Assembly: GCA_017795025.1 (NCBI GenBank)
Contig: CP051243.1
Location: 558,001 to 622,000 of the forward strand
DNA: 64,000 nt
Direction: 5' to 3'
Origin: Flavobacteriales bacterium
GTDB lineage: Bacteria > Bacteroidota > Bacteroidia > Flavobacteriales > Schleiferiaceae
A model generated the notes under the pieces. That model ran no database searches. It saw nothing but the letters and a program-made list of their open reading frames with translations, and was not told where the DNA came from. Shown here one piece after another: positions 1-9,375 of the stretch. The position numbers were made by a program, and so were the translations under genes. The number at the start of each line of letters is the position of its first letter. The first letter of the stretch is position 1.

Positions 1-2
1 TT

Positions 3-194
3 GAAAATGGAAAAGTAGTTGAAGGCTGGTGGGGGGAAAGCGCCTCCATTCATATTGCCAAGGAAAATGGACAGTTAAGGCTCTTTTCCGATACCATGTT
101 GTTTAGCTACACCGAAAGCTGGGACCCCGAGGCATATCGACATGCCATCTTGGACTATACCGCCCCAGGAAAACCAAACCATATTCAGTTTTAA
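3..194 (+). CDS. C-terminal end of a cut-off gene, function unknown
   Basis: The third frame is open from the window edge to a TAA at 192-194 and gives about 63 residues with no interruption. The stop overlaps the ATG of the next gene in a TAATG arrangement, so the two are probably translationally coupled. The visible part is hydrophilic, with several Trp and Tyr residues, and resembles the end of a secreted or periplasmic beta-rich protein. No family can be recognised from so little sequence. The start lies outside the window. Confidence 0.7.
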   Translation, partial: ENGKVVEGWWGESASIHIAKENGQLRLFSDTMLFSYTESWDPEAYRHAILDYTAPGKPNHIQF

Positions 195-1762
195 TGCGCT
201 ACCGAATTGTCTTTTTGCTGCTGATGTTATCGTCAATCGCCTTGCCTGGGCAGGCCCCCATACCTTCGGATGTTTTGATTCCAAGATTATGGGGAACGGG
301 TTTCACCTTTGCAAGGCCAGTTTTGTACGGCGTGCATTCGGCCGAGAATTTCCACTTTCTATTAAACGGCAGTAATTCGGATTACTATAAAGCTTTACCC
401 CATACTCATCCGCTGGCCGCCACCGGTCGCTATTTTGTTGATTCATTTAGCTTCCCCTTGATTCAGCGCCAAGCCCCACCTCGGGACTATCCCTACATTC
501 GTATTTCCCAAAACCCACAGGTGTTTCAAGGCAGTTCTTGGATCAGCTTGGTCACCCATACCTTCGGCAGCCGCCTGCATATTTTCAATTTTTATCAAAA
601 TAGTTCCAGCTTTTTTCCTGAGCCTTACGCTTATAATCATTTACCTGCCTTATCGCAAAACCTAAATATTGATCAAGCCGGAGGTGTTTCCTTTTTAGCC
701 ACTTCCGTAGATGGTTTGAGTACGGATACCAATCGCACCTACAATGAAAATGGGATGGATAACGACAGCCTGTTTTTACTCGCTCCTAATTATGCCAAAC
801 GCGATTTTGATACCCTACGCATAATCCGTCATCCGGTGGAGGTCGACGCCCCCTTCACCAACTATTTGGGCCCCTTCGATTATAATCCAGATACAGAACA
901 ACTGCGCTATTTTAGGCGCCAGGCCCTGCTTATTTACGAGCGCAATAGTGTATGGCCCGACACCATAATTGCCTGTCCTCCTCTTATTAAGCTTAATGAC
1001 CTCAAGCAAATGGAGCGCGATAACTATCAATTTATTCGCTTCCTTCAAGATTCTGCCGGCGCCCCTACGGCCATCCGACTTTTACATTGGCGCTTTCGAA
1101 ATAATGCTTTTGAGGTCGACAGTTTTGAGATTGCTTTGCCAACTGCGGAATTTTGGCCCGAGGAGGAGGATCCTGATTATTCTTGGTACCCGGATCGGAA
1201 TCCCTATATCGATTCGGTAGATCAAGACATGATTATTATGGCCCATCGATTGGTGATGTACGACACTATAGGCTTAAGCACCAGCTACCACATGGTAAAG
1301 CTGAATAAGGAAGGCGAACTGATTTGGACGCAGCGCTTTTCGGGGGCCGAATTTCCAGCAAGTATCCTAACCATGGAGGAAATAAACGACACCCTAATTT
1401 TTGGTGGTTCTTATTTCCCGCATTATCCATTCAATACCCAGGTGAGTCATCGCTGGCCTTATTTCCGTCGACTCGATCCCCAAGGCCGTATCCTCGAAAG
1501 GAACAGCCAAGTTTTAAGTCAGGAGCACTTAGAAATTTATCCCAATCCCTTCCGGGTGGATTTCCATTTAGAAGCCCTAGGACTACAAGAAATTGAGCTT
1601 TTGGATCAAAGTGGAAGGCTTATTCGACGGCAGGCCATCAGCGAAAGCGAGGCATTCCAACACTTTTATTGGCCCGATTTAGAAACCGGTACTTATTACC
1701 TGCGCCTGCATTATTTGGATGGTAGGCAAATTTGCCGACGCTTAATGAAATTGCCTTTTTAA
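194..1762 (+). CDS. Secreted protein with T9SS type A C-terminal sorting domain
   Basis: This 522-residue protein starts with a signal peptide of about 20 residues (MRYRIVFLLLMLSSIALPGQ), so it should enter the periplasm by Sec. From about residue 447 it has the pattern typical of a Por/type IX secretion sorting domain: EIYPNPF, then a hydrophobic strand with LLDQSGRLI, then GTYYLRL, ending in a basic strand. The family's known role is to carry cargo through the outer membrane by T9SS and anchor or release it. The middle 420 residues, rich in Tyr, Phe and Asp, match no domain I recognise. The start codon overlaps the upstream stop (TAATG), which suggests an operon. Cargo function is unknown. 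Confidence 0.85.
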   Translation: MRYRIVFLLLMLSSIALPGQAPIPSDVLIPRLWGTGFTFARPVLYGVHSAENFHFLLNGSNSDYYKALPHTHPLAATGRYFVDSFSFPLIQRQAPPRDYPYIRISQNPQVFQGSSWISLVTHTFGSRLHIFNFYQNSSSFFPEPYAYNHLPALSQNLNIDQAGGVSFLATSVDGLSTDTNRTYNENGMDNDSLFLLAPNYAKRDFDTLRIIRHPVEVDAPFTNYLGPFDYNPDTEQLRYFRRQALLIYERNSVWPDTIIACPPLIKLNDLKQMERDNYQFIRFLQDSAGAPTAIRLLHWRFRNNAFEVDSFEIALPTAEFWPEEEDPDYSWYPDRNPYIDSVDQDMIIMAHRLVMYDTIGLSTSYHMVKLNKEGELIWTQRFSGAEFPASILTMEEINDTLIFGGSYFPHYPFNTQVSHRWPYFRRLDPQGRILERNSQVLSQEHLEIYPNPFRVDFHLEALGLQEIELLDQSGRLIRRQAISESEAFQHFYWPDLETGTYYLRLHYLDGRQICRRLMKLPF

Positions 1763-1778
1763 GAAGGTCTTCACTTTT

Positions 1779-3011
1779 TTACTCATTGAAAAAGGAATCG
1801 AGGATTTGCCATGTGGCTAAATAATCTTCCTGTTCCTGGGTCCGGTAGGCCTTATCACCAAGCTCTAAATAGCAAGTATTGAAGTAGTAATTCTGCACGG
1901 CGGAGCCTTTAATTATCTGGATTTTTTTAAGACGACAGGAAGATGCTGTTGGGTCAATTCCCTCTTTACTAAGGGCTTTCCCAATACCTTTTACCTGCAG
2001 GGAGTCTTGATTAAACTGCAATTGGTTTTCCTGTAAAAGGCTGTCTAAGGTGTTAATCAACGGATTGAAGTTTTGGCTCCAACTACCTAAAACTTGTACT
2101 TCTTTATAATTAGGAGTCCTACCGTAGTCCATTCCACTAATCGCCAAAATTCGACCATTAGGACTAATAACCAGGTAGTTTACCCGCTTACCCAAACTTT
2201 CAATAAGAATCTCACTTTCATCTACCTTGATGAGATAGTCGCTCGTATCAACCCAAGCTTGTAAATGCTGATAAGCCGAATGGAGCTTGCTCAAGCGAAT
2301 TTGCTGGGGATGCTGGGGTTTCGCCTTTATCGAACCCAAGGCATAAAATTCGGCTAAGTAACGCCGCAGCTCCTTATCAAATAGGGGGGCATCGCCTCCA
2401 TTTTTCAGGTTTAGAATGATACGTTGATGAAAGTTTTCGAATCCTTTACCCCGCTCGCCAAAGCTTTGTATTTCGTAAAAAATACTATCCGAAGCCGACT
2501 TCAGGTAATTGGCATGCTAATTAAAGCAGCCACCATGCGAAGTATAGGCAAGATTTAGCCCCGGAAAGTTTTGCCGCGCATCCTGGTATAAATGCAGCCA
2601 TAAGTGGAATTGGGCTTCGGAGAGGTCGAGATGTTGCCAAACACTAAAGGCCTCATCTTCTAAATCCAAAGGTTGATCGCGTAAGTAGTAATGCAGACTT
2701 ATAACCGGTTTAAAATCGGCTGTAAGCTAGCAAAAGAGCATATAGCTTGTATCCCGACTATTACTCACTACATAGGTCGTGTAGAGGTTTTCGGGGAGCC
2801 GGTTTAAATACTCGAAGTACTGATCCCCATTCATGTATAAATCAATTTCGGGATTGGCCGTGCTCAGGGAAAAGTCACTTTCTATAAAACCTAAAGTAGG
2901 CTCTGATACTTCGCTAAGCGGCACTCCGTCGATACTGAGGACTTGACCAAAACTCGGGATGCTGCACACTAAAAGTAGACCGAGGAAGAGGGAGCTTACG
3001 GTTTTAGGCAT
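1779..3011 (-). pseudogene. Secreted protein gene with two in-frame TAG codons
   Basis: Read as one frame, this minus-strand region runs from ATG at 3011 to a TAA at 1779-1781, 410 codons, interrupted only by TAG at 2727-2729 (codon 95) and TAG at 2517-2519 (codon 165). No frameshift is needed: all three segments are in phase, and the stretches between the stops read as normal protein. The N-terminus has a signal peptide (MPKTVSSLFLGLLLVCSIPS, then FGQ). The rest matches no family I know. Either TAG could come from CAG (Gln) by one C-to-T change. Most likely it is a recently inactivated gene. Readthrough is possible, but gyrB, fabI and other genes here end in TAG, which argues against general reassignment. 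The gene is convergent with the T9SS cargo gene. Confidence 0.75.
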
Positions 3012-3140
3012 ATTACGTAGACGCAAATTAAGGCGAGGGTTTTCTCTTGAAGCTTCAAACTTAGCATCTATCCTAATTATACCGTGAATAAATCCTCGGG
3101 AGGGGGGCTTCAAAACCCTCGGAAATCCTGATACTTTCCC

Positions 3141-3148
3141 TAATTTTG
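3141..3148 (+). promoter_or_regulatory. Bacteroidota-type -7 box for arginase-argS
   Basis: TAATTTTG matches the Bacteroidota -7 consensus TAnnTTTG exactly and lies 24 bases before the arginase ATG at 3173. I could not find a convincing -33 TTTG at the usual distance. The site lies in the short gap after the divergent double-amber gene. Confidence 0.5.
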
Positions 3149-3172
3149 AGCCCTCTCAATAAAAAGCTTTTT

Positions 3173-4126
3173 ATGTCGCGTACACTACAAATTATCGGGG
3201 TTACTTCGGAACTAGGAGCAGGAACCCGCGGATCTTCCTTAGGCTTAGATGCCATGCAAATTGCCAGCTTAAAGGTAGACCGTAGTTTTTTCTTACGTCA
3301 TGCCGAAACCCGCCTCGATACCGTGAATCATCATCTTTACCAAGAAACAGATTTGGCCTATGCCAAGCGACTTGATGGTATTGCAGAGATGTACGGACGT
3401 ATAGAAGCGGCAGTTAGTAATTCCTTAAAAAATGGGTCCTTCCCCATGATCGTCGCTGGCGACCATAGCAGCGCCGGAGGAACCATTGCCGGTATAAAAA
3501 AGGCTTACCCCAATAAACGTTTGGGCGTAATTTGGGTAGATGCCCATGCCGATTTACACTCTCCTTACACCAGCCCTAGCGGCAACGTGCACGGTATGCC
3601 CCTCGCTACCGCTTTAAGTGAGGATAATTTGGAATGCCAAAACAATCAACCCGAACAGGAAACCATTTGGCATTGGAACGAAATGAAGGGGCCGAATCAA
3701 AGGGTACAGCCCCAAGATTTAGTTTTTATTGGCGTCCGTAGCACCGAAACACCTGAGGACGTGATTATGGAGAAGTATGAGATTCCAAACTTCACCGTGG
3801 CCGAAGTGCGCGAAAAAGGAGTAGAAGCTATCGTGGCCGAAACTTTAGACTATTTGAAGGACTGCGAAATCCTCTATCTTTCTTTTGATGTAGATTCTAT
3901 GGATCCCTCCATTAGCGTAGGTACCGGTACACCAGTGCCTGATGGCTTTACGGAAGAGGAGGCTCGCTCTATTTGCTCGGGCTTATTAAAAGACCCTCGA
4001 TTTGTATGCTACGAAATGGTGGAGATTAATCCCCTGCTCGACGATAAAGGAAATGCCATGGCCGAGGCCGCATTCCGCATTTTTAAACCCATTTTCGAAC
4101 AAGTCGAAGCGCAAGAAAAAGACTGA
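3173..4126 (+). CDS. rocF: Arginase family ureohydrolase
   Basis: This 317-residue enzyme should hydrolyse arginine to ornithine and urea in the cytoplasm. All manganese-binding motifs of the ureohydrolase family are present: GDHS at 96-99, DAHAD at 123-127 and SFDVDSMDP at 237-245, followed by the substrate-pocket segment GTGTPVPDG. Length is normal for arginase. I chose ATG 3173 because an in-frame TTG at 3146 sits within the -7 box. The stop overlaps the argS start (TGATG), so both genes probably share an mRNA. Formimidoylglutamase or agmatinase activity cannot be excluded from sequence alone, but the pairing with arginyl-tRNA synthetase favours arginine as substrate. Confidence 0.85.
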   Translation: MSRTLQIIGVTSELGAGTRGSSLGLDAMQIASLKVDRSFFLRHAETRLDTVNHHLYQETDLAYAKRLDGIAEMYGRIEAAVSNSLKNGSFPMIVAGDHSSAGGTIAGIKKAYPNKRLGVIWVDAHADLHSPYTSPSGNVHGMPLATALSEDNLECQNNQPEQETIWHWNEMKGPNQRVQPQDLVFIGVRSTETPEDVIMEKYEIPNFTVAEVREKGVEAIVAETLDYLKDCEILYLSFDVDSMDPSISVGTGTPVPDGFTEEEARSICSGLLKDPRFVCYEMVEINPLLDDKGNAMAEAAFRIFKPIFEQVEAQEKD

Positions 4127-5904
4127 TGCAGCACGATATTCATAAACGCTTAGAAGCGGCGACCGCCGAAATTCTTCAAGATCTATACGGACTCGAGAAG
4201 GCTCCCATCGATTGGCAAGCCACGCGCAAGGAGTTTGAGGGCGACTTAACCTTAGTGGTTTTTCCTTACCTCCGCTCCAGCAAGAAAAAGCCGGAAGCAA
4301 CCGCCGAGGAAATCGGTCAGGTCCTGTTAGAGAATGTAGCCGAAGTACACAGCTTTAATGTGATTAAAGGCTTTTTGAATGTTGAGATTTCCAATGAATA
4401 TTGGTTAGCCTGCTTGCACGGAATTCAAGACCTGGAAAACTTTGGTAAAGCAGCCCCGCAAGACGAGACGATTTTGGTGGAATACTCTTCCCCCAATACC
4501 AATAAACCCCTGCACCTTGGGCATATCCGTAATATCTTATTGGGCTACTCGGTATCGCAAATTTTAAGCGCCGCCGGAAAGCAAGTTAAGAAGGTGCAAA
4601 TCATCAACGACCGCGGGATTCACATCTGCAAAAGCATGGTCGCTTGGCAGAAGTTTGCCAATGGAGAAAGTCCGGAAAACAGTGAGCTTAAGGGAGACCA
4701 TTTAGTAGGTAAATACTATGTAGCTTTTGATAAAGCCTACAAGGAGGAAATTGCCGCCTTGGAGGCCGCCGGAAAAACGGAGGAAGAAGCCAAAGAACAA
4801 GCGCCGATTTTATTGGAAGCGCGCGATACCCTGCGCAAATGGGAACAAGGGGATGCCGATACGGTGAAGCTTTGGGAAATCATGAACAGCTGGGTTTACA
4901 GCGGTTTTAATGCCACCTACGATCGACTGGGCGTTAACTTCGATAAGAATTATTACGAAAGCAATACCTATTTATTAGGCAAGCAAGTAGTAGAAGAGGG
5001 CCTCGAAAAAGGCATTTTCTTCCGCAAGGAAGATGGCTCGGTTTGGTGCGATTTGGAAGCGGAGAAATTAGGCGAAAAGCTCCTGCTTCGTAAGGATGGG
5101 ACCAGCGTATACATGACTCAGGATATTGGTACAGCCATTCAACGTTACGAAGACTTCGGTATCGACGGCATGATTTATACCGTGGGTAATGAGCAGGACC
5201 ATCACTTTAAGGTGCTTTTTGCCATCCTTAAAAAACTCGGCTATAAATGGGCAGCGAAATTATACCACCTTTCCTATGGCATGGTCGATTTACCTTCGGG
5301 TAAGATGAAATCTCGTGAGGGAACGGTTGTCGACGCCGACGACCTAATGGATGAAATGTTTGGTACCGCCAAGAGTATTTCGGAGGAACTGGGTAAAACG
5401 GATGGCATCAGCGAAAGCGAAAAAGAGGCCCTTTACCACCAAATTGGAATGGGCGCTTTAAAGTATTACATCCTTAAAGTGGACCCTAAAAAACGGATGC
5501 TCTTTAATCCGGAAGAATCGGTTGATTTCCAGGGAAATACCGGCCCTTTTATTCAGTATACCCATGCGCGCATCCAGTCGCTTATTCGCAAGGGAGCCGA
5601 TTTAACTTTTTCGGCCTCTGCCAGCTACACGGAGCTGATTAGTCAGGAGCGCGATTTAATTAAGAGCATCTTAGCCTTTCCGGAGGTCGTTTTAGAAGCG
5701 GCCAAGGAACAAGCGCCTTCTACCATTGCCAATTATACCTACGATTTGGTGAAACAATACAATGGCTTTTACCAGCAAGTAAGCATCCTTAACGATGCGA
5801 ATTCGGCAGCGGTGCATTTTAGGCTAGACCTATCCCGTAAAACAGCCGCGGTGATTAAAACGGCTATGGGCTTATTGGGAATTGCGGTACCCGATCGGAT
5901 GTAA
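4126..5904 (+). CDS. argS: Arginine-tRNA ligase
   Basis: A 592-residue class I aminoacyl-tRNA synthetase that charges tRNA-Arg. The N-terminal Add-1-like domain is followed by the HLGH signature at 130-133, in the context PLHLGHIRN, and by a KMSKS-like loop, GKMKSREGT, near residue 391. The C-terminal all-helical DALR anticodon-binding domain ends in a typical run of Ala, Ile and Met residues. Length and motif order are those of bacterial ArgRS. It begins inside the arginase stop codon and ends one base before the end of a convergent lipoprotein gene, so any terminator must be inside that gene or absent. Confidence 0.97.
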   Translation: MQHDIHKRLEAATAEILQDLYGLEKAPIDWQATRKEFEGDLTLVVFPYLRSSKKKPEATAEEIGQVLLENVAEVHSFNVIKGFLNVEISNEYWLACLHGIQDLENFGKAAPQDETILVEYSSPNTNKPLHLGHIRNILLGYSVSQILSAAGKQVKKVQIINDRGIHICKSMVAWQKFANGESPENSELKGDHLVGKYYVAFDKAYKEEIAALEAAGKTEEEAKEQAPILLEARDTLRKWEQGDADTVKLWEIMNSWVYSGFNATYDRLGVNFDKNYYESNTYLLGKQVVEEGLEKGIFFRKEDGSVWCDLEAEKLGEKLLLRKDGTSVYMTQDIGTAIQRYEDFGIDGMIYTVGNEQDHHFKVLFAILKKLGYKWAAKLYHLSYGMVDLPSGKMKSREGTVVDADDLMDEMFGTAKSISEELGKTDGISESEKEALYHQIGMGALKYYILKVDPKKRMLFNPEESVDFQGNTGPFIQYTHARIQSLIRKGADLTFSASASYTELISQERDLIKSILAFPEVVLEAAKEQAPSTIANYTYDLVKQYNGFYQQVSILNDANSAAVHFRLDLSRKTAAVIKTAMGLLGIAVPDRM

Positions 5905-5905
5905 A

Positions 5906-6649
5906 CTAAAGGTAGCTAAGGCTAAAGCATTCTCTACTCCAAACTTCCCCGCTGCCTTCGTGCCATGATTTTTCGAAGGACTGCAAGCGGGATTGACTAT
6001 CGTATTCGTAAGAATAAGTTCGATAGTTTTCACCGTTCGGCGGGGGTAGATCCCCATAACTTGTTTCCTTAATAGGATAATAGGACAGGGGTAAACCTAA
6101 AAACTGCCATTCGCTAAAGAGTACTCCCGTATAAGGGTCGGTACCAAATTCGAAGCGGGTAGTTGGAGGTGGAATGAGTCCATTTTTGAGTACACGTAAA
6201 TAGGGGTTTCCGAGGCTGTCGAGATGGTAGATGGTTTTTCCCTCATCGTAAATCCGCGCATCATTAAAAAACCGGCCGCTGCTGCTCAAGACGACGCTGT
6301 CCTGGTAAAAGCTTATCTGATGTTCCTTACGGTAATCGGTATTGGCACCAAAAAAGATGCTATCCACTAAGCGGTAAGCTTCACCATTTTGCCGAAAGTA
6401 AGTGCTTATTTGACTGGGCACATTGGTGTCGGAGGGGTAATAGCTTACCCGAATCACACTGTCTCGATTTTCAATTTTTTGGAGGAAGTGCTCCTCTTCA
6501 ATTTGGTAAGCTTGCGGATTTTTGAAGTCCCTAAGGATGATGAACTTTTCCCTGCACTCCGGTTCGGTTCCAATGGGGGGATCCGATTCTTTGTCGCAGG
6601 ATGCCCCTAAAAACAAAAGAAGTAAAAGGATAAATGTGGATCGAAGCAT
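5906..6649 (-). CDS. Putative surface lipoprotein
   Basis: The predicted product has 247 residues starting at ATG 6649 (MLRSTFILLLLLFLGASC). The hydrophobic run followed by LGASC is a lipobox. The residues after the cysteine (DKESD) are acidic, with one Lys, as in the lipoprotein export signals that send Bacteroidota lipoproteins to the cell surface. The mature part is rich in Tyr, Ser and Asp and contains YSYEYDSQSRLQSF, resembling a YD-type beta repeat. No enzyme motif is visible. An in-frame start 57 bases upstream (6706) would put a non-signal extension in front and is less likely. The gene is convergent with argS. Confidence 0.7.
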   Translation of the reverse strand: MLRSTFILLLLLFLGASCDKESDPPIGTEPECREKFIILRDFKNPQAYQIEEEHFLQKIENRDSVIRVSYYPSDTNVPSQISTYFRQNGEAYRLVDSIFFGANTDYRKEHQISFYQDSVVLSSSGRFFNDARIYDEGKTIYHLDSLGNPYLRVLKNGLIPPPTTRFEFGTDPYTGVLFSEWQFLGLPLSYYPIKETSYGDLPPPNGENYRTYSYEYDSQSRLQSFEKSWHEGSGEVWSRECFSLSYL

Positions 6650-6754
6650 GCTCAAAAGTAGAATCCTCCAGCTGCCGAAGCAAGGTAGATTGAGTGCCAA
6701 AAGCAATTGATTGAGGAAACGTTGCAGCGATTCAGGCGGAACGCCCCAAATTCA

Positions 6755-6762
6755 TAAATTTG
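6755..6762 (+). promoter_or_regulatory. -7 box for ffh
   Basis: TAAATTTG fits TAnnTTTG and ends 20 bases before the ffh ATG at 6783. This implies a leader of about 15 bases. No clear -33 element is seen at 18-21 bases upstream. Confidence 0.5.
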
Positions 6763-6782
6763 CAGCCCATTAAAACAAAGCT

Positions 6783-8126
6783 ATGTTTGATAATCTACAG
6801 GATAAACTCGAAAAAGCCTTTCACGTATTAAAAGGACACGGACAAGTGTCGGAAGTAAACGTGGCGGAAACGTTGAAGGAAATTCGCCGAGCCTTAGTGG
6901 ATGCCGACGTTAGCTTTAAAATTGCCAAGGACTTTACCAATACGGTTAAAGAGAAGGCGCTCGGGGCAGATGTATTAACGAGTTTAAAACCGGGTCAAGT
7001 ACTTACCAAGGCGGTTCGCGATGAGATGGCCGAACTGATGGGCGGTACTGCGGCCGAGTTGGATATAAGCGCTAAGCCCACCGTTATCCTGATGGCGGGC
7101 TTGCAAGGTTCGGGTAAAACAACCCACTCGGGTAAACTGGCGAACTATTTAAAGCGTAAGAAAACCCGTAAAGTATTATTGGTAGCTGGTGATGTTTACC
7201 GTCCGGCGGCCATTGACCAATTGCACGTCGTAGGGGAGCAAATTGGCGTAGAGGTATTTTCCGATAAAGAGAATAAGAATCCGGTAGATATTGCCGAGAA
7301 GGCCTTGGCCCATGCTAAGGCCAACGGACATAATGTGGTGATCATTGATACCGCCGGTCGTTTAGCGATTGACCAGGATATGATGACCGAGATCCGCAAT
7401 ATTCACAAAGCGGTGAAGCCACAAGAAACCTTGTTTGTGGTAGACTCAATGACCGGTCAGGATGCGGTAAACACCGCTAAAGCTTTTAACGATGTATTGG
7501 ATTACAACGGGGTAATCCTCACCAAATTGGATGGTGATACCCGCGGTGGTGCGGCGCTTACCATTCGTTCGGTAGTTAAAAAACCCATCAAGTTTATTGG
7601 TACCGGCGAAAAGATGGATGCCCTAGATGTTTTTCATCCTACCCGTATGGCCGACCGTATCCTCGGCATGGGGGATGTAGTTTCTTTGGTAGAGCGCGCC
7701 CAGGAGCAGTTCGACGAAGACGAAGCGCGTCGGGTTCAAAAGAAGATTGCCAAAAACCAGTTTGACTTCGACGATTTCTTGGGTCAGATTAATCAGATCC
7801 GAAAAATGGGTAACATGAAGGATTTGATGGGAATGATTCCCGGAATGGGCAAGATGATGAAGAACATCGATTTAGACGATGATGCCTTTAAAGGAGTGGA
7901 AGCCATAATCCAATCCATGACCCCCGAGGAAAGAGCGAATCCAAAGTTGATTAACGGTAGTCGTCGCAAGCGTATCGCCGATGGTTGCGGCAAAGGTATT
8001 CAGGAAGTAAACCAGCTCATGAAGCAGTTTTCGGAAATGAGTAAGATGATGAAAATGATGCAAGGCGCTGGTGGTCGCAGAGGAATGGCCAATATGATGA
8101 AGGGCATGGGGCGTCGCCCGATGTAA
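6783..8126 (+). CDS. ffh: Signal recognition particle protein Ffh (SRP54)
   Basis: This 447-residue GTPase binds 4.5S RNA and signal sequences and targets ribosomes making membrane proteins to FtsY. An N-terminal helical bundle is followed by the G domain: P-loop GLQGSGKTT from about residue 106, GDVYRPAAIDQL, DTAGRL near 189 and TKLDGDTRGGAAL. The M domain has the expected methionine-rich segments (MGNMKDLMGMIPGM) and the RNA-binding helix region with GSRRKRIADGCG. It ends in a Met/Gly-rich tail. All parts are intact and the length is typical. Confidence 0.97.
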   Translation: MFDNLQDKLEKAFHVLKGHGQVSEVNVAETLKEIRRALVDADVSFKIAKDFTNTVKEKALGADVLTSLKPGQVLTKAVRDEMAELMGGTAAELDISAKPTVILMAGLQGSGKTTHSGKLANYLKRKKTRKVLLVAGDVYRPAAIDQLHVVGEQIGVEVFSDKENKNPVDIAEKALAHAKANGHNVVIIDTAGRLAIDQDMMTEIRNIHKAVKPQETLFVVDSMTGQDAVNTAKAFNDVLDYNGVILTKLDGDTRGGAALTIRSVVKKPIKFIGTGEKMDALDVFHPTRMADRILGMGDVVSLVERAQEQFDEDEARRVQKKIAKNQFDFDDFLGQINQIRKMGNMKDLMGMIPGMGKMMKNIDLDDDAFKGVEAIIQSMTPEERANPKLINGSRRKRIADGCGKGIQEVNQLMKQFSEMSKMMKMMQGAGGRRGMANMMKGMGRRPM

Positions 8127-8200
8127 GCCTGAAGCTTTAAAAAATACTATTGTAAGTCCCTTGGCTTGATTATCTTAGACGCCCAATCAAACTATATACC

Positions 8201-8443
8201 ATGGGAAGGAAGTTTTTGGGTACGATTATCATCTTAATCTCTATTGCCATTTTATTGCACTTGTTGTATTTGGCCCCCACTATTTGGGAAGAAGCCCCTA
8301 AAATGTGGAAGCACTATAAGAGTGACCCTGATGAGTTTATGATGAAGGACGAAATGGATACGCTCTTATATTGGGTGCTTCATTTAGTTATTCCAGCCAT
8401 CTTAATTGGTACCGGTCGCGCCTTGCGCAGAGAACGTCGTTAA
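8201..8443 (+). CDS. Small two-helix membrane protein, unknown function
   Basis: The product has 80 residues, with a hydrophobic helix at about residues 5-25 (FLGTIIILISIAILLHLLYL) and a second at about 57-74 (WVLHLVIPAILIGTG). The loop between them carries Trp, Lys and acidic residues, and the tail is strongly basic (RALRRERR), which suggests a cytoplasmic C-terminus. I recognise no family. It lies between ffh and folD on the same strand, but folD has its own promoter. The start at ATG 8201 puts the first helix at the N-terminus without a cleavage site. Confidence 0.6.
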   Translation: MGRKFLGTIIILISIAILLHLLYLAPTIWEEAPKMWKHYKSDPDEFMMKDEMDTLLYWVLHLVIPAILIGTGRALRRERR

Positions 8444-8446
8444 GCC

Positions 8447-8476
8447 TTGTTGGTCGGAAAGGATGCCCTAACTTTG
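8447..8476 (+). promoter_or_regulatory. Two-part promoter for folD
   Basis: TTG at 8447-8449 and TAACTTTG at 8469-8476 are separated by 19 bases, which fits the Bacteroidota -33/-7 architecture. The folD ATG is at 8499, 22 bases downstream. Confidence 0.55.
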
Positions 8477-8498
8477 TGGTTCTAATCAATCGGGCATC

Positions 8499-9374
8499 AT
8501 GATCATAATCGACGGTAAAAAGACTTCTCAAGAAATTCGTAACGAAATCGCCGCGGAGGTGAAAACCATCACCGAAAAGGGTGGGAAAACCCCGCATTTA
8601 GCCGCAGTTTTAGTAGGCAGCAATGGCGCCAGCGTTACTTATGTTAATGCCAAGATTCGCGATTGTGAAGAAGTGGGTTATAAGTCATCCCTGGTAAAGC
8701 TTTCGGATACCATTACCGAAAAAGAACTGCTGGAAGAAGTAGAGCGCTTAAATCAGGATGAGGATGTAGACGGTTTTATCGTTCAGCTCCCTTTGCCCAA
8801 GCATATCAACGAACAAAAGGTTTTAATGGCTATTGATCCCGAGAAGGACGTGGATGGTTTTCATCCTACCAATTTGGGTAAGATGGCTTTAAACTTACCC
8901 AGCTATATTCCTGCTACGCCCATGGGTATTATGGACCTTTTGGATCGCTACAACATCGAAACCGGCGGTAAGCACTGTGTGGTGGTTGGCCGTTCGCATA
9001 TCGTTGGCTTACCCGCAAGTATTTTAATGGGTCGAAATCATTACCCTGGAAACGCTACCGTTACTTTATGTCATAGCCGCACCACCAATTTAAAGGAATT
9101 GCTTTTGGATGCGGATATCATCATCGCTGCTTTAGGGAAGCCTAATTTTATTACGGGTGATATGGTTAAGGAAGGAGTGGTAATTATCGATGTAGGTACT
9201 ACTCGCGTGGTGGATAAATCTAAAAAATCAGGGCATCGCCTGGTGGGTGATGTAGAGTTTGATTCCGTTTCTCCTAAAGCCTCCTACATTACCCCAGTAC
9301 CGGGTGGGGTGGGCCCGATGACCAGGGTAAGTCTATTAAAGAATACCCTCTTGGCGGTTCGCCATAAAATGTAA
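8499..9374 (+). CDS. folD: Bifunctional methylenetetrahydrofolate dehydrogenase/cyclohydrolase
   Basis: A 291-residue enzyme that interconverts 5,10-methylene-, methenyl- and 10-formyl-tetrahydrofolate in one-carbon metabolism. Visible signatures are [14 protein letters not shown], which carries the Tyr and Lys of the active site, [14 protein letters not shown], the DKDVDGFHP-type segment (here [13 protein letters not shown]), the nucleotide-binding GRSHIVGLP and the C-terminal [10 protein letters not shown]. The full length and all family motifs are present. It is expressed from its own promoter and ends just before a convergent membrane protein gene. Confidence 0.97.
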   Translation: MIIIDGKKTSQEIRNEIAAEVKTITEKGGKTPHLAAVLVGSNGASVTYVNAKIRDCEEVGYKSSLVKLSDTITEKELLEEVERLNQDEDVDGFIVQLPLPKHINEQKVLMAIDPEKDVDGFHPTNLGKMALNLPSYIPATPMGIMDLLDRYNIETGGKHCVVVGRSHIVGLPASILMGRNHYPGNATVTLCHSRTTNLKELLLDADIIIAALGKPNFITGDMVKEGVVIIDVGTTRVVDKSKKSGHRLVGDVEFDSVSPKASYITPVPGGVGPMTRVSLLKNTLLAVRHKM

Positions 9375-9375
9375 G

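Noticed and set aside
1779-3011. Genome-wide reassignment of TAG as a sense codon
   Set aside because: gyrB, fabI, pyrD, the PLP decarboxylase and the TPR kinase all end in TAG here, so TAG is normally a stop.
3146-3172. TTG start giving a nine-residue extension of arginase
   Set aside because: It lies inside the -7 promoter box, so it would not be in the transcript.
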